A program made the position numbers and the translations under genes. 64,000 bases of DNA from Artemisia argyi (taxonomy: Eukaryota > Streptophyta > Magnoliopsida > Asterales > Asteraceae): NCBI GenBank assembly GCA_030686995.1, contig CM060696.1:117121449-117185448 (forward strand), read 5' to 3'. Position 1 is the stretch's first letter, and each line of letters starts with the position of its first letter. This document shows positions 1-10,359 of the stretch, piece after piece. A model generated the notes under the pieces. It saw nothing but the letters and a program-made list of their open reading frames with translations, was not told the DNA's origin and searched no databases.

Positions 1-1931
1 GTTTCCACTGCTAGTTCAAAAAGACAGATTGCTGGTCTTAGTGATTCTACCTTTTATGCCTTTTTGTCAAGTCAGATGAATGGTTCAATTCTCACTCATA
101 AGGATTTGGATCAAATTGATGAGGATGACATGGGAGAGATGGACATTAAATGGCAGGTTGCATTACTAAGCTTAAAGGCAAAGAAGTTTTGGAGGAAGAC
201 TGGTAGGAAGATCACCATAAATGGCAATGAAACTGTAGGTTTTGATAAAAAGAAGGTGGAGTGCTACAACTGTCACAAGAAGGGGCACTTTGCCAGGGAA
301 TGCAGGAAACCAAAGAAGATTGATAACAGGTCAACTTGGTACAAGCAGGACAAGAAGAAAGAATCTATAACTGAAGAACCAAATGTGCTATTGGCCATTG
401 ATGGAGTGAGCTATGATTGGAGCTATATGGCTGAGGATGAAGAAGATGGTTCAGAGTCTGCAATGATTGCTATTGAGCTTGCACTTCTGGCTTTTTCTAA
501 CTCTGATGTACAAATTAATAATGCTTGTTCTAAAACTTGTAAGGCTTTAAAAGATTATGAGAAACTTAAAGAACAATATGTTGAACAATTGCTAGAGTTA
601 AATCATACTACTTATAACTTAGCAAATCATAAAAGAGGTCTTGTTGTTTTAGAAACACAATTAGAGCATTATAGAGCCAATGAATCTAAGTTCAATGATG
701 ATATTGCTATTTTAAAAGAGACTTAGATTATCAGGTTGCTGTGAATAAGGCTCTTAGGGAAGAGTTAGAGAAGGTTAAACGGGCCAATGAGAATATACAT
801 ATAATTTGTAATACACTAGATCATCAATCCAAGTGTATTGACAAAATTTGGGAGGCCCAAGTTGTAAACAAAGCCAAATCAGGAGTAGGATATAAATCAG
901 TTCCACCACCTCTAAGAGGTGTTCCATCACCTCCTGGTATTGACTTAGCACACACAGGATTAGAAGAGTTCCATGAACCAACCATGACCTATGGACCAAA
1001 ATTTGTTAAAGAATCTGCTATTGAAAAGGTTCAGGTTGAGGTTGATACATTTGATAGTGCTAGTGACTCATCTCTTAAAGATGAATGTTTGAATGTTGAG
1101 TCTAAAACTAATATTCCTGAGTGTGTTCATGTGGATGTTAAAAGGAGTATTCCTGAAGTTGTCAAAGAAAAGCCTAGGACACAGTCTAATTACTCTAGGT
1201 CCACTCCTAGATATGCAGAGATGTACAGAAGTAGGTCAACAACTTCTAGGGGGAATAAGAGGAGTTGGAATCATGTTAAGTCTAGGCAATTTGGTAGTGA
1301 CTTTGTGTTTAACAACAAACCTTGTCACATATGTGGTAGTTTTGAACATCTTCATTATAATTGTAACTATCACATGGGTAGAAGGGAAGTGTTTGGGAAT
1401 ACCAGGGTGAATGGAAATATTGCTAATAACTTTACTCACCCAAATCCACTAAGCAAGATGATTCCCAGGTCTCTTTTGCTTAACTCTGGCATCAAAACTC
1501 TTTCCACTGCTAAACCAACAGTTGCCACTGCCAGAAATATAAACAGAGTTTACCCTAAGTCCCCTGTTAAGAGTGCCAAACCTATTACAACTTTTGTTAA
1601 AGGTGCACAAACAGGGAAAAAGACCTATTTTGAAAAGAAAGTTTACAATAATCACAAGTGGGTACCTAAAATTTCAAAACCACCAGTTTCCACTGCTAAG
1701 CCAGCAGTTACCACTGCAAGGCCAAAAGTTTCCACTGGTGGTTCTGTGAACAAAAAAAGGGTAAATGTGGGAAATGTTGTTAAGGCCTCAGCACGTTGGG
1801 AATGGAAACCAAAAGGATCTATCACCTCAAACAATCCCAATGGTGTATCAATGACCTTTGACAGATATAACTATATTGATACACGAGGCAGATCCAAGTC
1901 ATTTGTGGCTTGGGTCCCCAAAAGGAACTAA
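1..1931 (+). pseudogene. copia gag region, frameshifted, two zinc knuckles
   Basis: Gag packages the element RNA into virus-like particles. The reading frame is open from the window edge to a stop at 724-726, then continues in another frame from about 741 to 1931, so one frameshift lies near 722. The CCHC knuckle CYNCHKKGHFAREC is encoded at about 259-300. A coiled-coil-like Glu/Lys/Leu stretch follows (about 540-800). A second Cys/His cluster, CHICGSFEHLHYNC, lies at about 1324-1365 in a basic, Ser-rich tail. VSTA-type repeats are encoded around 1501-1740. The start codon is upstream of the window; the ATG at 64 is internal. Confidence 0.8.
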
Positions 1932-3709
1932 TTCCTTTATTTTATGTGCAGGAACATTTAAAGCCTAAAGATGATCAAGGATATTCAGTCAGTGGATGTT
2001 CCAGGCACATGACTGGCAATAAGTCCTATCTTTCAGATTTCAAACCTTATGATGGACAATTTGTCAGCTTTGGAGGTGGTATTGGTGGCAAAGTTTCTAG
2101 CAAAGGAACAATCAAGGCTGGAAACTTGGATTTTGAGAATGTGTATTATGTGAAAGAACTCAAGTACAACCTCTTCAGTGTATCACAGATGTGTGACAAG
2201 AAACATAGAGTTCTATTCACAGAAGATGAATGCTATATCTTATCTAAGGATTATAAGCTCCATGATGAAAGTGACATTTTGCTTAAAATCCCTAGAAAAG
2301 GCAATCTATATAGCATAGACATGAAGAATATAGTGGCTAAAGATGATGTTTCTTGTTTGCTTGCAAAAGCCACTTTGGATGAATCCATGCTTTGGCACAG
2401 AAGACTTGGTCATGTTAACTTCAAGACCATTTACAAGATTGTGATAGATGGTCTAGTCAGAGGTTTACCAGAGAAGAGATTTGAAAATGACCAAACATGT
2501 GTTGCCTGTCTTAAAGGTAAGCAACACAGAGCTTCATGCAAGACCAAGGCATATAATTCTATTGATCATCCACTTTACATGCTGCATATGGACTTGTTTG
2601 GTCCTACATCTGTGAGCAGCATAAATTTGAAGAAGTATTGTCTTGTTGTAACTGATGACTTTAGTAGATTTACATGGGTTTTCTTTTTAAGAACCAAGGA
2701 TGAAACCACTGGCATCCTTAAAACTTTCATCACTGAAGTTGAAAACCAAGTTGATAAGAAGATCAAGATCATCAGATGTGACAATGGGACAGAGTTCAAG
2801 AACAAAGTTATGGATGATTTCTCCAGAGACAAAGGTATTAAGAGAGAATTCAGTGTTGCAAGAACTCCTCAACAAAATGGAGTTGCTGAATGAAGAAACA
2901 GAACACTAATTGAGGCTGCTAGAACCATGATAGCTGATTCAAAGCTTCCAGCGACTTTTTGGGCTGAAGTAGTTAACACTGCTTGTTACATTTAGAACAG
3001 GGTTTTGGTGGTTAAATCAAAGAACAAGACACCTTATGAGCTATTCAGAGGAAGACCCCCAACTTTGGATTTTATGAGGCCATTTGGATGTCATGTCACA
3101 ATTCTCAATACCTTTGATCATCTGGGAAAGTTTGAAGAAAAGTCAGATGAAGGCTTCTTTGTTGGGTACTCTATGGTTAGCAAGGCTTTTAGAGTCTATA
3201 ACTTGAGAACAAATAAGATTGAAGAAAATTTGCATGTTGAGTTTCTTGAAAATAAAATTAACATAGCAGGTTCAGGACCAGAATGGTTATTTGATCTTGA
3301 AACATTGTCAAATACAATGAATTATGTACCTATTACCTCAAGTACAGGAGACAGTAATCTTGAAGAGACAGAAGAATTCATTGATGAAGATATATCTTGC
3401 ACAGATGATGAAGATGATAAAGATCAAATTGTTATGCCACTTTGGGACTTTGTTGACAATAGTGAAGACTCACAACCTTCAAAGAATTCTAAAAAGGAAA
3501 ATGATGTAGATTTTGTGAATTTTGATGTTTTGAATAAAGAAATTCCTACTAACAGTGGAAATTCAATTCCCACTACTACATCAGAAGTTTCCACTGATGG
3601 TCCAAATGTGGAAAATTCATCTCAGGAATCACCCAGTGATGATGTTGATATCTCAAACATGCCAACAACATATGATATTCCTAGCACATCACAGACTTCA
3701 ATTCACTAA
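1932..3709 (+). pseudogene. copia protease and integrase region with stop codons
   Basis: The protease signature reads VSGCSRHMTG at about 1990-2020; the usual catalytic Asp before SGCS is replaced by Val, so the protease would be inactive. The GAG-pre-integrase block LWHRRLGHVNFK follows at about 2391, with the CVAC half of the HHCC zinc site at about 2502. The integrase core shows the first acidic residue in HMDLFGP (2586), the second in RCDNGTEF (2776) and the Glu in GVAE (2888). A TGA stop at 2891-2893 comes directly after that Glu and a TAG follows at 2993-2995. The frame then runs to a TAA at 3707-3709 through an acidic, Ser/Thr-rich linker typical of copia between integrase and RT. Confidence 0.85.
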
Positions 3710-5362
3710 GTGCATCTACTTGAAAATGTTATTGGTGAATTACAATCAGGTGTCAAGACAAGAAGGCAGACTAAGAAAGATGATGTTCATGGGTTCATTA
3801 GTGAAGTTTATGAGTCCAAGAAGCATAGGAACAAGAATGAATGTTTGTTTTTCTGTTTTCTATCACAAGTGGAGCCTAAAAATGTTTATAAGGCTTTAGA
3901 AGAATCTAGCTGGGTTGAAGCAATGCAAGAGGAGTTGTTGCAATTCAAACTTCAAAAGGTTTGGGTTCTTTGTGATTTACCTGATGGTATGAAGGTGATT
4001 GGTACTAAGTGGGTTTTCAGAAACAAGAAAGATGAAAGAGGTATTGTTATCAGGAACAAAGCTAGATTGGTTACTCAAGGATACGCTCAATAGGAGGGTA
4101 TTGACTATGAAGAAGTTTTTGCTCCTGTTGCAAGGATTGAGACTATTAGATTGTTTCTAGCCTATGCATCCTTTATGGGCTTTACTGTCTATCAAATGGA
4201 TGTTAAGAGTGCCTTCCTGTATGGAAAGATTGATGAGGAGGTCTATGTCTCTCAACCTCCAGGCTTTGAAGATCCTCAACATCCAAATAAAGTGTATAAG
4301 GTTGTTAAGGCTCTTTATGGCTTACATCAAGCTCCGAGGAAGTGGTATGAAACTTTAGCTACATATCTGTTGAATAATGGGTTTCATAGAGGAAAGATTG
4401 ATCAAACTTTGTTCATCAAGAAAGACAAGGGTGATATTCTACTTGTTCAAGTATATGTTGATGATATCATCTTTGGATCTACTAGACAAGAGATGTGCAA
4501 AGAGTTTGAAAAGCTGATGAAGGATGAATTTCAAATGAGTTCTATGGGAGAACTTACTTTCTTTTTGGGGCTGCAAGTACAACAGAGTAAAGAGGGCATC
4601 TTTATCAGTCAAGACAAATATGTGACTGAGATTATAAGGAAGTTCAAATTTACTGATGCAAAATCTTCAAATACTCCTGTTGATAAGACTACTCATCTAT
4701 TGTTGAAAAATGCTAGTGGAGCAGATGTTGATGTGCACAGCTACAAATCTATGATTGGTTCTTTGATGTATCTTACTTCATCAAGACCATACATTATGTT
4801 TGCTGTATGTGCTTGTGCAAGATTTCAAGTTACTCCAAAAACATCACATATGACAGCAGTAGAGAAGATTTTTAGGTATTTGAAGACATATCCTAATCTA
4901 GGATTGTGGTATCCAAGAGAATCCCCTATGGAATTGATCACATACTCAGATAGTGATTATGCTGGTGCAAGTTTGGATAGAAGGTCAACTACAGGTGGAT
5001 GTCAATTTCTTGGATGTAGATTGGTGTCATGGCAGTGCAAGAAACAAACAATGGTGGCTACTTCAACCACTGAAGCAGAATATGTTGCTGCTGCTAGCTG
5101 TTGTGCTCAGATCTTATGGCTTCAGAATCAATTGTTGGATTATGGGTACAATTTCATGAACACCATTATCTATATAGACAACAGTAGTACCATATGCATT
5201 ATTAAAAATCCTGTGCAACACACTAAAACTAAACATATTGAAATTAGACATCATTTTATCAGAGATTGTTTTGAGAAAAAGCTTATTAAAGTTGTCAAAA
5301 TTCATACTGATGACAACTATGCTGATTTATTAACAAAAGGGCTTGATGTGGGTAGGTTTTAG
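3710..5362 (+). pseudogene. copia reverse transcriptase and RNase H region
   Basis: The RT begins with WVEAMQEEL (about 3913) and the conserved KWVFRNKKDERG block (about 4006). A TAG at 4091-4093 interrupts the frame just before [14 protein letters not shown]. The catalytic motif YVDDIIFGS is encoded at about 4456-4482 and is intact. RNase H residues are visible as the Asp in TYSDSDYAG (about 4941), Glu in TTEAEYVAA (about 5073) and Asp in YIDNSS (about 5176). The region ends at a TAG at 5360-5362 after the usual [12 protein letters not shown] ending. It converts element RNA to cDNA in functional relatives; here the stop in RT and those upstream prevent a full polyprotein. Confidence 0.88.
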
Positions 5363-5692
5363 TACTTGGTAACAGGTATTGGAATGCTAAATCCATAAAT
5401 CTTTGATGTCTAAAACTTTTCTGTGTTGCAGGATAGTTTTTAGGTACTAATATTGTTTGTATATATTTGTATGGTTTTGTACTAACTTGTATGCAGAGGA
5501 ATTAAAGCACAGTGGAAACCATGATACAACAGTGGAAAGATTTGCTCTCTCAGTGACAAAAGAAAAAGATAAAAGTACTTTTATTAATTCATTCATGAGA
5601 AAACAAAGTACATCCATTCTGAGAGTCTAACCACAAACAGAACAACACAGAACACAGAGATTCACAACCTAACACCTACACCTTCAAACCAG
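5363..5692. other. non-coding stretch between RNase H and the antisense gene
   Basis: No coding sequence is seen. Two copies of CAGTGGAAA (5510-5519 and 5530-5539) are the reverse complement of the TTTCCACTG motif found repeatedly in the copia coding region. The right half is the probable 3' untranslated region of the antisense gene. Confidence 0.5.
5580..5585 (-). promoter_or_regulatory. candidate polyadenylation signal of antisense gene
   Basis: AATAAA on the minus strand, about 108 bases past the antisense stop codon. Position and context fit a plant near-upstream element, but AATAAA is common in AT-rich DNA. Confidence 0.45.
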
Positions 5693-6661
5693 CTACTCCA
5701 TGGGTTTCTTCCCTTTACCCTCATACTCATGCTTGCCCTTAGAAGCTTTCTTTCTCTTGTCATCAAAAGAAAGTTGCTTTCTTGGACAAGCAAGGCCCAA
5801 CACTTGCTTTGGAGGCTTTGGCAATTGTGAAGGCTTCTCAATAGCAGGCCACTTCATATTGACTATGGCTGACTCCAAAGCTGTAGTGAGGGCTCTTGGA
5901 AGTTCCTTGGATAAGGTATAGGTTGGATCATCATCATTAAAGGAAGAGCTTGAATAAAATTCCAGAGATGGAGCAAAAGTGTTAGAAACTAATAAAGTGA
6001 TAGAGAATAGTTTCTAGGAACGTTTTGGCTCAAGACTGATTAGGTCTTAATCTAGGAATAATAATGTTCACATGATAAAACATAGCGGAATAAGAACAAT
6101 ATTATAAACAAGGTTTTTCTCGTCATCATCTCTACTCTAACATACACCAAAGCCCCAATGCTACGTGATCAAGTGTAGCACCGTTACACTCTAACAGCGA
6201 TCTAAGATCGTTGAGGCTTAACACTAATCACCCTAGACGTTTTCCCATAAAACGTCTCTACACACACACACCTTTTTAGGTTTACATTGTGACACACATC
6301 ATAAAACCTACTCCCTGTATTCTCTTTATATAATAGAGAATTAGGGTTACAAGAATACTACGAAGGACTATATTGAAATATCTTATTTGTAAAGCAAGTC
6401 CCTTATCTTTTGCATTCTTCACTTTATCTTCTTTAGTCCTTCATCTTTCATATTTTGTCAATATCAACTCAAGTATAAATCCCAACAAGGAGCAACTGAT
6501 ATTTTCTTGTTAGGCTTCATGTTGGAGGATGTAGTTGTTGCAGCAATTGGTGGGAAATAATCACTCCATCCAGCTGAAAGTTCTTCTGAGTCAGAGCAAT
6601 AACTGATTTCCTCATCAGAGGTGTCATCCGATGAGATGTAGATTAAAGGAAACCAACTCAT
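5693..6661 (-). pseudogene. antisense gene at copia 3' end, split by a solo LTR
   Basis: I do not recognise the product. On the minus strand an ATG at 6661-6659 opens a frame that runs to the solo LTR at 6487, resumes at 5979 and ends at a TAG at 5695-5693. The inserted LTR plus one 5-bp target copy is 513 bases, a multiple of three, so the two halves are in frame; the ancestral product would be 151 residues. The N-terminal half is acidic and Ser-rich (for example SSDDTSDEEISYCSDSEEL). The C-terminal quarter is strongly basic (KRKKASKGKHEYEGKGKK), like a nuclear or nucleic-acid-binding tail. A TATA box lies 66-73 bases upstream and an AATAAA follows the stop. It lies between copia RNase H and a sense coding fragment, which suggests an accessory gene of the element; a host gene remnant is the alternative. 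Confidence 0.55.
5980..6487 (-). mobile_element. solo LTR, 508 bp, inserted in the antisense gene
   Basis: Plus-strand ends are TGTTAGAAAC and ATCCCAACA, giving a TG..CA element with imperfect terminal inverted repeats. The flanks AAAAG (5975-5979) and AGGAG (6488-6492) are a degraded 5-bp target duplication (3 of 5 match). A TATAATAG-like stretch lies around 6327-6336. Removing it plus one target copy restores a single open frame, which supports the limits. The TGTTGGGA start suggests the minus orientation. No internal retrotransposon sequence is present, so it arose by LTR-LTR recombination. Confidence 0.65.
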
Positions 6662-6726
6662 GATGATTTGTAGGGTTTGTGATATTGAAGATAAGTTTTG
6701 ATGCAGTATTCTGTGTTTTGAGCCCC

Positions 6727-6734
6727 CTTTTATA
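6727..6734 (-). promoter_or_regulatory. TATA box of antisense gene
   Basis: TATAAAAG on the minus strand. A start site about 30 bases downstream, near 6698, would leave a leader of about 37 bases to the ATG at 6661. The spacing is that of a normal plant core promoter. Confidence 0.55.
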
Positions 6735-7027
6735 AGCAAAGTCAAGGTTGAAGTACAATTAATGAAGAATATTTACTCTTCTCTGTTTTGGTAGGTTGGA
6801 GGAGTAAATTTGGATATTATCGGGTTGACTTTGGAAAGATATTTTTATGAATAGTAACTTGGTCAAAAAGTTACTTTGGGTTAAATTATATTGGTTATGC
6901 TTGGTATTTCTTACTTATGTAGAATGCAAACCAATATTGTATGGGTAATTGGAGTTATAAGGTGTATATCTCATACACACAACAAATGGTTATTGATTCA
7001 CCATGTCTAATCAACATAAGAATCAAC

Positions 7028-7213
7028 TAGTCCAAAGCAAACGGCTACTGGTAAAGACTTCTCAAATCCGTTTATGGTTGATAGTTTACCAAAAACTATA
7101 TCGTCATCAACTCACCATATTCCATGTGATGAAGAGTTGGCTAGTCCATAGCAAACGGCTCATGGTAAAGACATATCAAATCCGTTTATAGCTGATAGTT
7201 TGCAAAAAACTAT
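7028..7213. repeat. two-copy direct repeat, period about 113 bp
   Basis: The segments at about 7028-7100 and 7140-7213 share long blocks, such as AGCAAACGGCT, TCAAATCCGTTTAT and the AAAAACTAT end, with a few substitutions. The stretch 6746-7240 otherwise holds no gene that I can see. Confidence 0.7.
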
Positions 7214-7275
7214 GATTAGAGCAGTTACTTTTACATGTTTTACTTACCACTGCTCTTTGATATTTTTGTGAAAAT

Positions 7276-7703
7276 TTACCACTGCTAGTTCACAAGTTAC
7301 CACTGCAAGAGTAGAAAAAGGAAAAGTTCAAGTTGTTGATGAATCATCTGAGCAATCTAAGAAGATTTCAAAGAAAGAACAAGCTCAGATAGATTATGAT
7401 GCAGAATTGGCAGCAGCTGAAATTGAAAAGAAGAAAAAGCAAGAGGAGGATGAGATTGCAAGTTTCATGGAAGCTAAGAGATTGGAAAAATTGGAAACAG
7501 TGATGGAAGAACCACTTTCTGTTATTCCACCAACAATATTACATGAGAAATCTCAAATGTTCACTTATGTGCCTACAGAAGAAGAAATTGAGTTCATGAT
7601 TGAAAATGATCCAGTGGTTAGAAAGAAGGCAATTGAGCTCATTGCTAATACAACTCTTAATGAAGATCAAAGGTCTGCACAATTAAAGGACTTCACATGC
7701 TAG
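7276..7703 (+). pseudogene. Lys/Glu-rich coding fragment downstream of copia pol
   Basis: An open frame starts in TTACCACTGCTAGTTC, encoding TTASSQVTTAR, and ends at a TAG at 7701-7703. It contains a highly charged helical stretch rich in Glu, Lys and Gln (about 7360-7520) and an EEEIEFMIEND segment. The first in-frame ATG is at 7407, but the frame is open upstream of it and the VTTA peptides match the gag region, so it is probably a fragment of the element's extra 3' coding sequence and not a separate gene. No catalytic motif is visible. Confidence 0.5.
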
Positions 7704-7957
7704 CCACATAAAATAATACTACACGTAATATAACTCTTTTATCCTCATTCCTGAGAAATATTTGATCTCATTTCTACACATAATATATCACTTAACGAAC
7801 TAAACGTGTCTCCTTTGTTGAGAAAGTAGCGGCACAACTACCTGTTTATACTTAGTAAAAATGTATTTTTTTATAGTTCACATGTTTGTAAAAATTGATA
7901 ACTTTATGTTTATGCAAGTAAACACCTTGAAAATGATTACTGCAAAAAAAAAAAAAA

Positions 7958-8002
<45 letters not shown>

Positions 8003-9088
8003 CTATTAGTATCTATATAGTAGCATCACGTGGAGTACCACCTTTTTGCTTATGACTATAGTGCAAGAAAAATTCACATGATTGTACCACCCCCCCCCCC
8101 CACCCCCTTTTTTTGTGCTTGTGACTAGTATCACCTTTTTGCTTGTGTCTATAGTAATATTACATCACTTTTTTTCTTCTTCTTTTCTTCTCTTTTTCTC
8201 AATGCCTATAGTAGACTTATAACAGCTAGGCTCAATGCCTATAGTAGACTTATAACAGCTAGGGAGAGGCGCAATACCCGATTAACAATAGTCACAAGCA
8301 AGAATCCGAAACTCGTTTCACAGATGGGTTGCATGCTAACAAATTGAATTACTATTCTTGTTAACAAACATACTTTTCACGAGTTACTTATTGGGGTTGT
8401 ATGATTATCATTCGCAGTTCATTTTTTGTTGTTCAAAACGTAAACTACTTTTCGAGTACTCATGTAACACGAAAATTGTGTAAAACAAAACTTACCTTGA
8501 GGAGACTTGTAACTCGAGCCGAACGAAACAATAAACCGGACGAAACCCAAGCCGAGTGATGTTACATCGAACGAACCCCGAGCTAACCCAAAATACCGAA
8601 CGAAGCTTAAGCGTACTCCAAGTACCGAATGAGGTATAAACTGAACCGAACGAGTCCCCTGAAACGAGCCGAACGATAAACTAAAAGAGTTAGTCGGACG
8701 TGAAATGAACTAACGTGAAGTGATTTAGGAGGTAAAGTTCGAACGGGAATGGACTGGATGTGCTAAATCCGGTCAACACAACCGAACCAAGGAAGGAAAA
8801 TTTATGTTATTATATTGTTGGTATTGGGGAAACATGTTCCCAAGGGAGAGATATGGAAATTTTAAAAAGAGAATGAGAGGAGGGTATATAAAGAGAAAAA
8901 TAGTGGGCTTTAGGCCCATTCATGTTAAAGGCTAAGTGATCTCATCACAAGCCTGCATAACTTATATAAGCTTGTTTGCAAAAAAAAAAAAAAAAAAAAA
9001 AAAAAACTTTATGTTTTTCGCGCACTTAATTGATTATTGAGTATAACATTGTTAATTTATGATTGACAATATTATACTTGGGGGGACA
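7704..9088. other. gene-free stretch with homopolymers and short repeats
   Basis: No coding sequence is seen. It holds a broken poly-A tract (about 7945-7998), a poly-C tract (about 8091-8106), a 33-bp exact duplication, a cluster of CCGAACGA-like octamers (about 8515-8675), a TATATAAAG (about 8886), the palindrome GGGCTTTAGGCCC (about 8906) and a poly-A run (8981-9006). The last features could be the promoter half and tail of a retro-derived sequence, but I cannot name it. The bases just before 9089 (CTTGGGGGGACA) look like a polypurine tract. Confidence 0.4.
8198..8263. repeat. exact 33-bp tandem duplication
   Basis: The 33-base unit starting CTCAATGCCTATAG occurs at 8198-8230 and again without a gap at 8231-8263, with no mismatch. 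Identity suggests a recent slippage or an assembly artefact. Confidence 0.9.
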
Positions 9089-9690
9089 TGACGGTGTATC
9101 GGGTCTCGGAAGACCCGATTCCCATAACGAACCAAAATGTGATCCACTGACGAGTGTGATCCACTGACGAGTATGATCCACTGACGAGTGTGATCCACTA
9201 ACGAACCAAAGTACACTGATGATTCAAAAGGACGATACCAAGTGATGAACCAAAAGGACGAACCAAAAGGGTTGTCACTAGCTGACAAGCTCCACGTTAT
9301 TATAAAAAGAACGTCCTAGCTATTGGGCTGTACGGACAGGCCCATCAAGCCCATGCTTAATTCTCGGAATAAGTAATTAGTATAAACAGCCCCAACTACT
9401 CACAGTTGAGGGCAAGATTTCCTGGAGAGCAATTACTCCAAACCGAACTAGCATTTATTATACTTCATACTTTGCTCATATCACAAATACTCATTCTCAC
9501 ACCGGAGCTGGGTCTCAGACTAAACACCCGGGGCGAGGCTAACGTGTGTTACTTGTCTTATCACAGCTCAAGACTTAGCAGCAGATACGAAGTTCCTTGA
9601 GGTTCGAAGCACGTTAGTGGATCCGAACACCCTTGAAGACCCGGACTTCTCCTCCTCCATATCTTAGGTGCGGATTATTGCATCTACACA
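9089..9690 (+). mobile_element. probable Ty3/gypsy Tat-type 3' LTR
   Basis: A polypurine tract GGGGGGACA directly precedes TGACGGTG, the same arrangement as at the 3' LTR of the Tat-type element at 18945. TATAAAAA lies at 9301-9308 and the probable end is CATCTACACA at 9690. The upstream U3 holds a 17-bp tandem repeat. No matching 5' copy is in the window, so this is an orphan or truncated element. Confidence 0.5.
9139..9206. repeat. four-copy 17-bp tandem repeat in LTR U3
   Basis: The unit GTGATCCACTGACGAGT starts at 9139, 9156, 9173 and 9190; the last copy is partly diverged. Confidence 0.85.
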
Positions 9691-10218
9691 TTGAGTTGGT
9701 TTAAACAATTAATTGCAATATCAACTTACTTAATAGATATAATTGCATGGCGTATTGGTACTATAAGTAGCACATAAAGATTACTCCGTACTTAACTTGT
9801 TTAACGTTAGAAAGGGAAGTTAGTAAACAATCTAGTGTTTCAAATTCCTCATAACATGTCTTTGGGCCATCCATTCTTTGTATCAACCAAATATTAGCAA
9901 TTAGCATCACTTAAAATTTTTGACAAAAATTAAATGCAAAAACAGTCATGATCATTAAAATGCTAAAAATTTATCCATGTAACCTCATAGATAATGGTAA
10001 GTACCATTGTTTCCTCTTTTCTTCAAATTATTATCACCCATCATCATTATTATTTTTTTCAAAATTCATATAAACCAAGTATCACCAACTCTCTTACATG
10101 TCCACTTCACGCAACTTTCTTTTATTATTCTACACCAACTCTCTTTTCATCCCTGTAGCCCCACTATTAAATACACCATCTATCATCTTTACTCGATGAT
10201 AGGATAACCAATACAATA
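9691..10218. other. intergenic sequence, nothing recognised
   Basis: AT-rich sequence with no convincing open frame. The end (10198-10223) contains GGATAACCAATACAATATTC, which recurs in the palindrome arms near 25950. Confidence 0.4.
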
Positions 10219-10223
10219 TTCAT
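10219..10223. repeat. target-site duplication TTCAT, left copy
   Basis: TTCAT directly before the TG of the 5' LTR; an identical TTCAT follows the 3' LTR at 19425-19429. Confidence 0.9.
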
Positions 10224-10359
10224 TGATGATGTATAGTCTATATTCGGGTCACAAACCCGACTAATAAACATTACCAAGGCCCAAGCCCACCACAAAGTGG
10301 GCTACCATACTAATAATTTGGGCTACCATACTAACGGTTTGGGCTCACGATAGCCCAAC

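Larger units (their letters stand above)
1..7703 (+). mobile_element. Ty1/copia retrotransposon, Sirevirus-like, 3' part, decayed
   Basis: The order gag, protease, integrase, reverse transcriptase, RNase H is that of Ty1/copia. A CCHC knuckle followed by a second Cys/His cluster (CHICGSFEHLHYNC), a long gag and extra coding sequence after RNase H fit the Sirevirus lineage. The 5' LTR and start of gag lie outside the window, and no 3' LTR matching a 5' copy can be identified. The right limit is the end of the last recognisable coding fragment, not a defined terminus. Repeated VSTA/VTTA peptides, encoded by GTTTCCACTGC-like DNA, occur in gag and again at 7276-7306, which is why I place both ends in one element. 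Several stops and frameshifts make it non-autonomous. Confidence 0.75.
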
